This document shows positions 1 to 7,089 of a stretch of 19,691 nt of DNA, piece after piece. A program made the position numbers and the translations under genes. Numbering within the stretch: position 1 is the first letter of the stretch; each line of letters begins with the position of its first letter. The DNA is from a bacterium. GTDB lineage: Bacteria; Cyanobacteriota; Vampirovibrionia; Gastranaerophilales; Gastranaerophilaceae. Location of the stretch: positions 1 to 19,691 of the forward strand of contig SFZC01000044.1 in NCBI GenBank assembly GCA_004558955.1. Reading direction: 5' to 3'. The notes under the pieces were generated by a model that made no database searches, was not told where the DNA came from, and saw only the letters and a list, made by a program, of their open reading frames with translations.

Positions 1-391
1 GAGCATCACGATAAGTTGATTCCATTAATGCCGGTGAAGCACTTGCATTTTGGTCTAACAACGTTTCTACCCCCTTGGCTTTTGCATATTCTTTCCAACG
101 TGGGTGCATGTACTCAACAGATTGTTGACCATAAGTCATTCTGATATCACCGGCTTTCATTTGCCTGTCAACACCTGACCAGCGGTCATGAATAATAGTT
201 GGTCTATCCAGCACTTCTAAAGGAACAATAGAACCCTTGTCTGTAATCGGGAACTTTGTTCCCGGTTTAATGCCCGCTTGAACATTAACTGCCCTATCCA
301 ATGATTCTTTACTTCCCGGTCCGATAATACCTTTTCCGTATTTGTTGTAACCTTGATTTGGCACACCTTACCACAAATAAGTTTCTGCCAT
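1..391 (-). pseudogene. Unknown protein, left-edge partial, interrupted by TAA at codon 8
   Basis: I read this frame codon by codon on the minus strand. An ATG at 391-389 has a strong Shine-Dalgarno stretch (AGGAAAGGA) a few bases upstream and begins MAETYLW. A TAA follows at 370-368. The same frame then stays open for 122 codons to the window edge (GVPNQGYNKYGKGIIGPG and onward), with balanced composition and no further stop. TAA is one base from the Tyr codons TAT and TAC, so the ancestral reading was probably LWYGVPN. I do not recognise the family. It lies next to tail-fibre-like genes, so a prophage origin is plausible. Internal starts are possible (GTG at 364, ATG at 157 or 136), but none has a convincing ribosome binding site. 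Alternatively the first seven codons are a leader peptide. The nonsense codon is seen directly; the loss of function is inferred. Confidence 0.6.
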
Positions 392-565
392 GTTTTTCCT
401 TTCCTTTTTCAGACTTTTGTAAACAAGCCAAACTTATCCGCAACAATAAATATCTCTATTGCCATTGCAGAACAAATTGAAATTTCCCCATACAATTTTT
501 AAATTTGACTTACAAGTTTATAAAAAACTTTTGTAAGCAAAATTTGCCCTCTCCTCGCCCCGCCA

Positions 566-588
566 CACCATACCATACCATACCATAA
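566..588. repeat. Short pentanucleotide tandem repeat (TACCA)
   Basis: CACCA is followed by three exact TACCA copies and a partial fourth. It lies in the roughly 400-base non-coding stretch 392-794. That stretch also holds a 7-base inverted repeat (CTTACAA 509-515 with TTGTAAG 531-537) and a 13-of-14 direct repeat of ACTTTTGTAARCAA at 413-426 and 527-540. No gene is visible in this stretch. Confidence 0.5.
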
Positions 589-592
589 AGGG

Positions 593-601
593 ATTATAGC
601 A
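593..601 (-). promoter_or_regulatory. Extended -10 promoter candidate facing the left-edge gene
   Basis: On the minus strand the bases read TGCTATAAT, an exact TGnTATAAT extended -10 element, with no good -35 box. It would drive the interrupted gene that begins at 391, leaving a leader of roughly 195 bases that includes the TACCA repeat and a short hairpin at 509-537. Confidence 0.35.
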
Positions 602-738
602 AGGGTTTCAGGCTTTTAAAATTCAACTTTATATTTCGTAATATTGTTAAATTTGTAAAGAGAAACAGTCAGAATAACAAAGTTTTAGGTACTTTATTTT
701 TTGCTTTATTTTGCTTATTCCCCTTTCCTTTCATTTGA

Positions 739-768
739 TTGACGAGATTAGCGACAATATGGTATAAT
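739..768 (+). promoter_or_regulatory. Strong sigma-70-type promoter for the tail-fibre-like gene
   Basis: TTGACG at 739-744 and TATAAT at 763-768 are separated by 18 bases, and TGG directly before the -10 box makes it an extended -10. Transcription would begin near 775, about 25 bases upstream of the likely ATG at 801. No Shine-Dalgarno sequence is visible in that short leader. Confidence 0.65.
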
Positions 769-800
769 AGGGTTGTTGGTTTGCTTTACTTTATTTGGTT

Positions 801-1439
801 ATGGATTACGGATATGTCAGAAAGGATCTTATGACATACGGAGTACCATACTCTTTTGTTCCAGGAACAAAAGCAAAAGCCGATGAAGTTAACGCTAACT
901 TCATTGATGTGCTTGACAAAATTAAAACCACTAATGAAAGAATTGATGAGACAAATTCTACCACTCAATTAAACAAAACCACGTTAGAAGAAAAGATTAA
1001 CACAGATGTCTCAAATCTAAATTCTAACATACAAACAGCATTAAGTAAAAAAGCCGATACTTCAAAGATTGACGGCAACTGGATCAAAAATCACTCAATT
1101 TTGGCAAACGGGAGAAGCATTGCCAATGGTGCAACCCACAATTTTTCACTATCTTCTTATCTGCCCTCAGGTGGAATTTACGAAGTTATCGTAGGTGTAA
1201 ACGCTCAAACTGCAAGTGTTGCAGGAACTTTTGTTTTCCTACTGCTCTCAAGTGATTTTTTGAAAGACAAAATACCTGTCCTAAAAACTTACACAAATCA
1301 TGCCAGTATGGCACATGCAGCAGGCACACAAACTATTGTTGTCGGAACAGGCAGAACTTTGAGTATTTACAACTCAACAAGCACTGCAAGTGATTCTGCA
1401 TACGGATTAGAGGTTTTTGCATACAGAAAGGTTAGGTAA
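801..1439 (+). CDS. Phage tail-fibre-like protein
   Basis: A 212-residue protein. The N-terminal 40 residues contain VPGTKAKADEVNANF, a type of segment often found at the start of phage tail-fibre and tail-collar proteins. A heptad-rich, probably trimeric coiled coil follows (about residues 38-90, with NLNSNIQTALSKKAD). The C-terminal half is Ser/Thr/Gly/Ala-rich and probably beta-structured (about 95-212). Together these suggest a fibre with an N-terminal attachment part, a stalk and a receptor-binding tip. I chose ATG 801. A TTG at 795 would add two residues, and a TAG at 768 bounds the frame. No ribosome binding site is visible, so translation may be weak or the 5' end may be rearranged. 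The next gene begins 3 bases after the stop codon. The tail-fibre call comes from architecture, not a recognised named family. Confidence 0.6.
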   Translation: MDYGYVRKDLMTYGVPYSFVPGTKAKADEVNANFIDVLDKIKTTNERIDETNSTTQLNKTTLEEKINTDVSNLNSNIQTALSKKADTSKIDGNWIKNHSILANGRSIANGATHNFSLSSYLPSGGIYEVIVGVNAQTASVAGTFVFLLLSSDFLKDKIPVLKTYTNHASMAHAAGTQTIVVGTGRTLSIYNSTSTASDSAYGLEVFAYRKVR

Positions 1440-1442
1440 TTT

Positions 1443-1823
1443 ATGAAAAGATATATTTATGTGGAAAACAAAAAAATTAACGGTTGCGGACAAGCGGAAA
1501 TACTTGATGATGCAACTCAAAACATTGAAGTCAGCGAAACAATTTTCAATGAATTCCTTGAAGATAATTTGAAATACATTTTTGATTCGGGCAAAATTAT
1601 TCCAAACCCAAATTACAAAAAGGAAAAAACTAATCAAGAATTGAAAAATAAAATTGAAGCCCTGAAACTTCAACTTGACGATTTGGACAAAAAACGAATA
1701 AGAGCGATTTGCGAAAACGAAATAAAAGACGAAAACACAAACCAAACTTGGCTTGAATACTACAACCAAGAAATCCTAAATCTTCGCCAGCAAATTAAAA
1801 ATTTGACGGCACAATTTAACTAA
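1443..1823 (+). CDS. Small coiled-coil protein, probable tail-fibre partner
   Basis: A 126-residue protein starting 3 bases after the fibre-like gene, with TAGGT as a weak ribosome binding site. Residues 1-55 begin MKRYIYVENKKINGCGQAEIL and look like a small globular domain. Residues 58-125 are very rich in Lys, Glu, Gln and Asn and form a long helical coiled coil (NKIEALKLQLDDLDKKR, NQEILNLRQQIKNL). A small gene directly downstream of a tail fibre is often a fibre assembly chaperone or minor tail protein. That role is inferred from position only. The terminator at 1827-1860 closes this two-gene unit, so the pair is an isolated phage-like cassette and not part of a complete visible prophage. 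Confidence 0.6.
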   Translation: MKRYIYVENKKINGCGQAEILDDATQNIEVSETIFNEFLEDNLKYIFDSGKIIPNPNYKKEKTNQELKNKIEALKLQLDDLDKKRIRAICENEIKDENTNQTWLEYYNQEILNLRQQIKNLTAQFN

Positions 1824-1826
1824 AAG

Positions 1827-1860
1827 TCCCCCGCCCGAGTTTTGGGGCGGGGATTTTTAT
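1827..1860 (+). terminator. Rho-independent terminator after the phage-like pair
   Basis: CCCCGCCC (1829-1836) pairs with GGGCGGGG (1845-1852) around an 8-base loop, followed by ATTTTTATTT. It is the most GC-rich hairpin in the window and lies directly after the stop codon of the coiled-coil gene. Confidence 0.85.
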
Positions 1861-1958
1861 TTGAACTATATTTTTGTTATAATTTTGTCAACCTTACCTA
1901 TACAATTTTGAGAAAAAATTATATAGACTAAAAAACGTAACAAATTTGAAAGAGAACT

Positions 1959-2609
1959 ATGTTAAGAGCAATAAAACGAGGAATAATTAAAGTCAGAGAA
2001 GACATCAAGGTAATTTACGAAAACGACCCTGCCGCAAAAAATATTTTTGAAGTCATTTTGTGCTACCCGGGACTTCACGCACTTGTGGCACACAGATTTG
2101 CTCACAGACTTTATAAATGGAATATTCCGCTAATCCCGAGAGCAATTTCATACATAACAAGAATTATTACGGGAATAGAAATTCACCCCGCCGCAAAAAT
2201 CGGCAGAAGATGTTTCATTGACCACGGGGAAGGTATTGTAATCGGCGAAACAACCGTTATCGGAAATGATGTTTTGATTTACCAACAGGTAACTCTCGGC
2301 GGAACGGGCAAAGAATCCGGCAAACGCCACCCCACAATCGGCAACAATGTAATTTTGGGAGCAGGTGCAAAAGTTCTCGGAAATATCACAATAGAAGATT
2401 TTGTCAGAATCGGTGCGGGTTCGGTCGTGATTGACAATGTTCCCGAAAACTCGACTGTCGTTGGTGTACCCGGAAGAATTGTTCACAGGACCGTTACGGA
2501 TAAAAACGGCGTTCTTATGCACAACAGAATCCCTGACCCGATTTCTTGCGAATTAAACAAACTAAAAGCAGAAATCGAAATTTTAAAACAAAAAACAAAA
2601 GATTTGTAA
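1959..2609 (+). CDS. cysE: Serine O-acetyltransferase
   Basis: A 216-residue enzyme that transfers acetyl from acetyl-CoA to L-serine, giving O-acetylserine, the precursor of cysteine in the cytoplasm. An N-terminal helical segment (about 1-70) is followed by a left-handed beta-helix of hexapeptide repeats (about 73-175: IHPAAKIG, DHGEGIVIGETTVIG, IGNNVILGAGAKVLG, VRIGAGSVVIDNVP). The family's active-site residues are present: Asp88-His89 in IDHGEG and His124 in GKRHPTIG. The C-terminus is a short charged helix. The length matches the short bacterial CysE form, which lacks the long N-terminal extension of the E. coli enzyme. AGAGA lies just before the ATG. It follows a terminator and appears monocistronic. 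No cysK is next to it in this window. The C-terminal tail is not the typical Ile-ended CysK-binding tail. Confidence 0.93.
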   Translation: MLRAIKRGIIKVREDIKVIYENDPAAKNIFEVILCYPGLHALVAHRFAHRLYKWNIPLIPRAISYITRIITGIEIHPAAKIGRRCFIDHGEGIVIGETTVIGNDVLIYQQVTLGGTGKESGKRHPTIGNNVILGAGAKVLGNITIEDFVRIGAGSVVIDNVPENSTVVGVPGRIVHRTVTDKNGVLMHNRIPDPISCELNKLKAEIEILKQKTKDL

Positions 2610-2643
2610 CGATTTTTAACAAATCATCATTTTCATGGCAATT

Positions 2644-2671
2644 TTTACATCGCATATGGGTTTTATATATA
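2644..2671 (+). promoter_or_regulatory. AT-rich promoter candidate for the Met-rich gene
   Basis: TTTACA (2644-2649) and TATATA (2666-2671) are 16 bases apart. A better -10 box, TATAAT at 2677-2682, has no -35 partner and would start transcription after the AAGG ribosome binding site. The TATATA element is therefore the more consistent choice, but the call is weak. Confidence 0.3.
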
Positions 2672-2694
2672 TAAGATATAATTAAGGCTCGATT

Positions 2695-3072
2695 ATGGTA
2701 AATTACAACAATTACAACAGTACCTCAAGAATGCCATCTGTCCACTATGGCAGACGGAATGTTGCCGCTCGATTTGAAAATCAGGCAGCAGGTAAAGCTA
2801 TGGCTCATTTAGCATATTCACAACCTAATGTTATGTTTATACAATACCAACAACCGCAATGCCACATGAGCGGATTTCAAAAGTTTATGACAGGTGTTCA
2901 ATCCTTCTTTGGTGCTTTTGGAATGAGTGCTAGCATCACAAGCGGAAACATGTCACCTATGAGCGGTATGGCTCAAATGGGCGGAATGGGAATGTGCAAT
3001 GGTATGGGCATGGGTATGGGCAACTGTATGAGTATGCAGGGAAGCCTTTTCGGAAACCGCTTTATGTACTAA
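2695..3072 (+). CDS. Small Met/Gly-rich protein, unknown function
   Basis: A 125-residue protein with AAGG 7 bases before the ATG. I do not recognise a family. Residues 1-55 are Asn/Tyr/Gln-rich (NYNNYNSTSR). Residues 58-80 contain a hydrophobic, Phe-rich helix (FQKFMTGVQSFFGAFGM). Residues 86-115 are extremely rich in Met and Gly: 11 of 30 residues are Met (GMAQMGGMGM, GMGMGMGN). There are Cys residues at 56, 101 and 111. Met-rich tails with Cys and His can bind Cu(I), and GGM-type tails occur in chaperonins. Either parallel is only suggestive. There is no signal peptide. It sits alone between cysE and a glycosyltransferase and is followed by a weak terminator. Confidence 0.7.
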   Translation: MVNYNNYNSTSRMPSVHYGRRNVAARFENQAAGKAMAHLAYSQPNVMFIQYQQPQCHMSGFQKFMTGVQSFFGAFGMSASITSGNMSPMSGMAQMGGMGMCNGMGMGMGNCMSMQGSLFGNRFMY

Positions 3073-3081
3073 AAAAGTTTG

Positions 3082-3110
3082 ACGATTATCTTTTTGAGGT
3101 AGTCGTTTTT
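3082..3110 (+). terminator. Probable terminator after the Met-rich gene
   Basis: ACGATTA (3082-3088) pairs with TAGTCGT (3100-3106), including one G-U pair, around an 11-base loop. TTTT follows. It lies 10 bases after the stop codon. Confidence 0.5.
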
Positions 3111-3115
3111 GTTTG

Positions 3116-3144
3116 TTGACTTTGTGATTTTTATATGACATATT
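3116..3144 (+). promoter_or_regulatory. Promoter candidate for the glycosyltransferase
   Basis: TTGACT (3116-3121) and CATATT (3139-3144) are separated by 17 bases, giving a start near 3151. GGAG at 3157-3160 then serves the ATG at 3166. The -10 box is only a partial match. Confidence 0.4.
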
Positions 3145-3165
3145 TTTGTATAAAATGGAGAAAAT

Positions 3166-4074
3166 ATGCCAAAAATTTCAATAATCATACCGATTTTTAA
3201 TGTCGAAAAATATATAACCAAATGTTTGCAAAGCCTTGTCAAGCAGACATTTCAGGAAATAGAAATTTTATGTATTAATGACGGTTCAACGGATAATTCT
3301 CTAAAAATTGTCGAAAATTTTGCCCAAAAATTTCCGCAAATAAAAGTTTTTTCAAAAGAAAATTCAGGAGTTTCCGACACCAGAAATTTTGGCATAAAAC
3401 ACGCAACCGCAGATTATATAATGTTTTTAGACAGTGACGATTGGTACAAAAAAAATGCGTGCGAACTTGCCTATTCCGAAATCACCCAAACGAACTCCGA
3501 TATCGGAATTTTTGGAATTTTGGAAAACTATCAGTTTTTTGAAAAGCCTTGCATAATGAATAAAAACATCAAACGAGCAGTCAAAGACCCTCAAAAACGT
3601 GATTTGTGGAAGTTTTTGACCTACAGTGTGAATAAGATTTATAAAAAAGATTTTTTATTATCAAATAATATTGAGTTTCCAAAAGACATTAAAACTGCGG
3701 AAGATTTGACCTTTTCGGCATGGTGTTTGTTCAACAATCCAAAATGCTGCTTCGTCGGAAAATCCTTGTATGTTTACCGCAAAAACAGATTAAACTCCGC
3801 CACCACAAATAACAACGGCGTAAAAAACGATTTAGAAGCTTTAAAAAATATTTGCAATACAAAACTTTTCCAAGAACAGGAAATAAAATCACAAGTCAAA
3901 CTTGTTGAAAAATTCTGTAGCGGAGCGTGGAATTACTACAAACGCAACCGAAACGACAAACTTTTACTCAATGACATAAAAAATCTGGTTGAATTCATTG
4001 ACCAAAATTTTCCACAAGAAGAATTAACCGTTTTCAAAATGTATAACCGAGTAAAAAAGATAGCAACTAAGTAA
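3166..4074 (+). CDS. Family 2 glycosyltransferase
   Basis: A 302-residue GT-A fold enzyme expected to transfer a sugar from a nucleotide-sugar donor to a surface glycan or protein at the cytoplasmic membrane face. The N-terminus SIIIPIFNVEKYITKCLQSL is the typical GT2 opening. The nucleotide-binding DGSTDNS is at 39-45, NSGVSDTRNFGI at 66-77 and the metal-binding LDSDD at 88-92. The catalytic domain spans about 1-110, followed by an accepting region with TAEDLTFSAWCLF near 185-197. The C-terminal third is Lys/Asn-rich and helical. GGAG precedes the start. There is no transmembrane segment and no polysaccharide cluster around it, so the acceptor cannot be inferred. It converges with the endonuclease remnant, leaving only 6 bases between the two stop codons. 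Confidence 0.87.
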   Translation: MPKISIIIPIFNVEKYITKCLQSLVKQTFQEIEILCINDGSTDNSLKIVENFAQKFPQIKVFSKENSGVSDTRNFGIKHATADYIMFLDSDDWYKKNACELAYSEITQTNSDIGIFGILENYQFFEKPCIMNKNIKRAVKDPQKRDLWKFLTYSVNKIYKKDFLLSNNIEFPKDIKTAEDLTFSAWCLFNNPKCCFVGKSLYVYRKNRLNSATTNNNGVKNDLEALKNICNTKLFQEQEIKSQVKLVEKFCSGAWNYYKRNRNDKLLLNDIKNLVEFIDQNFPQEELTVFKMYNRVKKIATK

Positions 4075-4080
4075 TTAACT

Positions 4081-5218
4081 CTACCCCAAAATATCTTTAT
4101 AATAATCTTTTAGTTCTGATTTATCATAAAGAATTTTCATGTGAGAACAAATAGTCGGTTTGAGTTGTCTAACATTCAATATAGAAAAACTATAATATCC
4201 GTTCTTTTCATCAATGAAATCTATCGGTACAAAAAGAAAATGATTTATTTTTTTACCGCTTATTTTCCCTTTACCTTTAGCAACTCTATCTGACATTTTA
4301 TCTGTGGGAACTTTTACATTCTCGCCACTAATCTCTCCCCCTATTTTTTCTATTGACTTATACAATAATTCTTTAGTAAATACATCATAGTTATTTTTAC
4401 CTGCTCTTCTGATTTCGGAACCGTTTAACGATAAAATTTCTTTATTATTTTGACCCTCAATGCAATCTTGAGTTACTGCAATAAGTTGCCCTTTATCATC
4501 TGAAGAAACTAATGTTTCAACTCCTAAATTCTTAAAATAAGCTTTTAGGATTGCCTTTTGATCAGCCTTATTATCAATAGGATAATTACCTGTTAAGTCA
4601 ATAATATTATTTGTTTCGTTGAACTTCTCAATTATAGGAAGATGACTAGGATTTTTCGCTGCAAATTCAGGAGTCCAAACAAGCTTACCCGAATTATTAT
4701 ATTCTGTTTCCACCTCGCCTACCCTTGCACATCTGTCTTTAAACTCCAATTTCACAATTTGACCATTTATGTACAAATCGGCATCATAACCGGTCGGATT
4801 GCCATACTGAGTTAAAAATGTGTCTAAATTATTTTTATCATAATAAATATATCGACACAAAATTTGATTGTTATCATCTCTTAATCTGTAAATAATATTT
4901 GCTGGCAAAAACCGAACATAAGTGTGAAAGACATCAGCAAAATCATTTAATCCATACATTTTTGCGATTGTTCCTGCCAACACGCATTCACAGATTGCAC
5001 CATTCTGCAGATTTTTTTTCGCCTCAAATTGTCGCTCAACTTCCGCTCTTACACTTTTTAGTTTATTAATATTTTTTGCAACTTTTTGGATATTTTTGAT
5101 AATTCAATTTACAGCAGTATTCAATCTCTTTTATCTCTTCGCTACTCAGAATAGTAGGAGACGAGCCATTATATACATCTTTCAAAAATTGTACCAGTGT
5201 TTCATTTTCAAACTTCAT
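4081..5218 (-). pseudogene. Type II restriction endonuclease, frameshifted
   Basis: Two frames join into one protein. The first starts at ATG 5218-5216 with an excellent GAGGTG ribosome binding site and overlaps the methyltransferase by 11 bases. It reads MKFENETLVQFLKDVYN and stops at TAA 5068-5066. The +1 frame is open from 5103 to the TAG at 4083-4081 and reads NINKLKSVRAEVERQFEAKKN, then an endonuclease-like region. Removing one A from a run in 5072-5087 (minus strand A6 or A5) gives about 378 residues. The downstream part has a plausible PD-(D/E)XK core: Asp in GYDADLY and Glu-Phe-Lys in VKLEFKD (Glu encoded at 4746-4744). An internal GTG at 4983 could start a 300-residue product but has no ribosome binding site and would cut an otherwise sensible N-terminus. 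The endonuclease role comes from its methyltransferase neighbour plus this motif. The cause may be mutation, phase variation or assembly error. Confidence 0.7.
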
Positions 5219-6746
5219 CTTGCACCTCAACATTTTTCCCAAACAACGAACTGCTGTGAACTTGGTCGAAAATCGACACCTCTTCATCAATTCCCAACGC
5301 TTCTAAAAATATTTTATTAATTCTATTCCTGTATTCAGGCGGAAACTTAACATTTTCTTGCTTTTTGCCTGCATTCATTTTGTACACCAAGTATTTTTCT
5401 TCATTTTTCTGCATTTCTTCAGCAATTTCATTTATCGCAGCTTTTTGCTTCCCCGTCAACCTGTCATAAAATACAGGAAGATTATTTATTATCGACAAAG
5501 GACAATTTATCCCCCCATCATACAATCGCCAATACCAATAGGCAAAAGTGGAATTTAGTAAACAATAAACATAATTATACTTTTCGCTGTCTGCAACATG
5601 AAGAACCCGCTTGCCGTCACGCTTCAAAGCTTTTTTCGCACCAACCGTAAAATATCTGCAAGTCGTTGGCATAAAAATTTCTTGCCCAACACTGGAATTT
5701 AGCAAATCCTTCAACCTTTTATCAGACACATCTTCCCATTTGTCTAAAACCCGCAACAAGTCAGAAGGACACTTGAAATATGCCTTTTGCTTTTGATTTA
5801 CTAGTTGATAACATTCATTCACTAAACTTTCCAAATAATTATTCTCCAGTAATCTTTTTCGTTCTTCTGTCTTAAACCTTATCAACGGACTAACTCGGAA
5901 TCCCTTAACGCCCTTTTTATTTTCTACAACCGTTATTGCAGCCCTAACGGAATTTCCTTTATTTGTGTTAAAAATTCCGTGCTTTTTGCCGTTAAAAATA
6001 TTTCCCGGCACATTATCAAATGCGACGACAAAGCCGTTATAATCATTCATAACCTGCCTTAACGCATAGAATTTCCCGCTCCCGATAAAACTGTATGGAG
6101 TAATAATGACGGAAGTTTCGCTTTGTAAAATAATTTTTTCAACAAAAGCTGAGTATAATTCCCTAGTTTCCTCAACTACTTTTGTAACCTTCCAATCCGC
6201 ACCGATAGTCGAAATCTTATAATATGGCGGGTTTGAGATAACCTTTGAATTTTGCGGCAATTTCACTTTTTCACTCAAAAAATCACAGACTTTTACATTG
6301 ATTTTCGTCAACAAATCTTTTCCGTATTTTATCGCAATGGAATATTTGCAAATTTCCAGTGCAATTTCATCAAGGTCATATAAAAACAAATTCCCGTCAT
6401 TTATAAGTTTACGAGCCAGATTTTCGCCAAGAAGCTCCAAATACGGTAAAATGAGATTCCCCGTTCCGCACCCGACATCACAAAGCTTTTCACCCCTTAA
6501 CGGCTGTAACCATTTAGCCATAACGATTGCAACATCTTTCGGGGTGTAATATTTTCCCATTTCCTTTTTGCTGAGTTTATTTTCATGTTCCAAGCCGATT
6601 TCGTACAACTCGCCATAATTTTCAATGGTAAAAATATCAGATGAAAAATCATTTTCTAAGGTTTTAGTCAGTATTGAATGCCAAGTTTTTTTCAAACCCT
6701 TTTTATCAATATCGCTAAAGTAATTTTCCATTACATATTTTGACAT
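5208..6746 (-). CDS. Type II N6-adenine DNA methyltransferase (gamma class)
   Basis: A 512-residue methyltransferase that would protect host DNA by methylating adenine within its recognition site. Motifs come in gamma-class order: GKYYTP (motif X, 64-69), DVGCGTGN (motif I, SAM binding, 90-97) and SNPPYY (motif IV, catalytic NPPY, 172-175). The target-recognition region is in the C-terminal half (about 300-470). TAF-free, M.TaqI-like layout is inferred from motif order. The endonuclease start lies within its last codons, so the pair is translationally coupled, with the methyltransferase first. AAGGAAGG lies 11 bases before the ATG at 6746. No controller gene is adjacent. The protein looks intact, while its partner is frameshifted, so methylation may continue without cutting. 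The recognition sequence cannot be read from the gene. Confidence 0.88.
   Translation of the reverse strand: MSKYVMENYFSDIDKKGLKKTWHSILTKTLENDFSSDIFTIENYGELYEIGLEHENKLSKKEMGKYYTPKDVAIVMAKWLQPLRGEKLCDVGCGTGNLILPYLELLGENLARKLINDGNLFLYDLDEIALEICKYSIAIKYGKDLLTKINVKVCDFLSEKVKLPQNSKVISNPPYYKISTIGADWKVTKVVEETRELYSAFVEKIILQSETSVIITPYSFIGSGKFYALRQVMNDYNGFVVAFDNVPGNIFNGKKHGIFNTNKGNSVRAAITVVENKKGVKGFRVSPLIRFKTEERKRLLENNYLESLVNECYQLVNQKQKAYFKCPSDLLRVLDKWEDVSDKRLKDLLNSSVGQEIFMPTTCRYFTVGAKKALKRDGKRVLHVADSEKYNYVYCLLNSTFAYWYWRLYDGGINCPLSIINNLPVFYDRLTGKQKAAINEIAEEMQKNEEKYLVYKMNAGKKQENVKFPPEYRNRINKIFLEALGIDEEVSIFDQVHSSSLFGKNVEVQDEV
5223..5228 (-). promoter_or_regulatory. Ribosome binding site fixing the endonuclease start
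   Basis: GAGGTG lies on the minus strand 4 bases before ATG 5218-5216 (GAGG is 6 bases away), inside the methyltransferase gene. It shows that translation enters the first endonuclease frame, which then shifts, and not the downstream GTG at 4983. Confidence 0.65.
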
Positions 6747-6831
6747 CTCAATACAAACCTTCCTTGAAATTATTATAGCACACCTGAAAACGAACTTATA
6801 ACAAAGTGTAAATTAACACCACCTGAGAATT

Positions 6832-6960
6832 AAAATTCCGGATCGGAGTCCGGAATGACAGCTTGGTGAGCCTACCAAAGTTTTCGTCATTCTGAAAACT
6901 TAGAAAATTTTGCGAAGTAATGAGCATTTAATTTTCTTGTTATTCAGAATCTGTTTTTAA
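6832..6960. repeat. Nested palindromic intergenic element
   Basis: The 343-base gap 6747-7089 contains stacked inverted repeats and no gene: ATTCCGGA 6835-6842 with TCCGGAAT 6849-6856; TTGGT 6863-6867 with ACCAA 6874-6878; AGTTTTC 6879-6885 with GAAAACT 6894-6900. GAATGAC 6853-6859 also pairs with GTCATTC 6886-6892 across the inner stem. The motif GTCATTCTGA, later echoed as TTATTCAGAATCTG, resembles dispersed intergenic palindromes known in many bacteria. The outer limits are approximate. Confidence 0.5.
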
Positions 6961-7032
6961 ATTCGTTCTTTTCCCTCATAGAAACAGACTTCAAAACACT
7001 CAAAAAGAAGAGAAACATGACCAATTATGCAA

Positions 7033-7064
7033 CAAAAAAAAACGACCCCTTTCGGAGTCGTTTT
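7033..7064 (-). terminator. Rho-independent terminator of groES-groEL
   Basis: Read on the minus strand, ACGACTCC pairs with GGGGTCGT (one G-U pair) around a GAAA tetraloop, followed by a run of eight or nine U. It lies about 25 bases after the groEL stop codon. Confidence 0.9.
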
Positions 7065-7089
7065 CTCAAACTTTTGAACGAGATGTGAA

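Noticed and set aside
368..370. Genome-wide reassignment of TAA or another stop codon
   Set aside because: TAA, TGA and TAG all end full-length, well-recognised genes here, and Trp is coded by TGG.
413..540. Direct repeat ACTTTTGTAARCAA as phage attachment sites
   Set aside because: The copies are 114 bases apart with no integrase or tRNA end nearby, so they are too close and unsupported to be att sites.
670..735. 21-residue basic peptide on the minus strand beginning MKGKGNKQNK
   Set aside because: It has no ribosome binding site, is very short and comes from an A-rich stretch, so it is not supportable as a gene.
2677..2682. TATAAT as the promoter -10 of the Met-rich gene
   Set aside because: Transcription would start after the AAGG ribosome binding site, and no -35 box is at the right distance.
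5219..5290. Upstream extension of the first endonuclease frame (MMKRCRFSTK...)
   Set aside because: It lies inside the methyltransferase. The GAGGTG site fixes the start at ATG 5218, and the extension has atypical composition.
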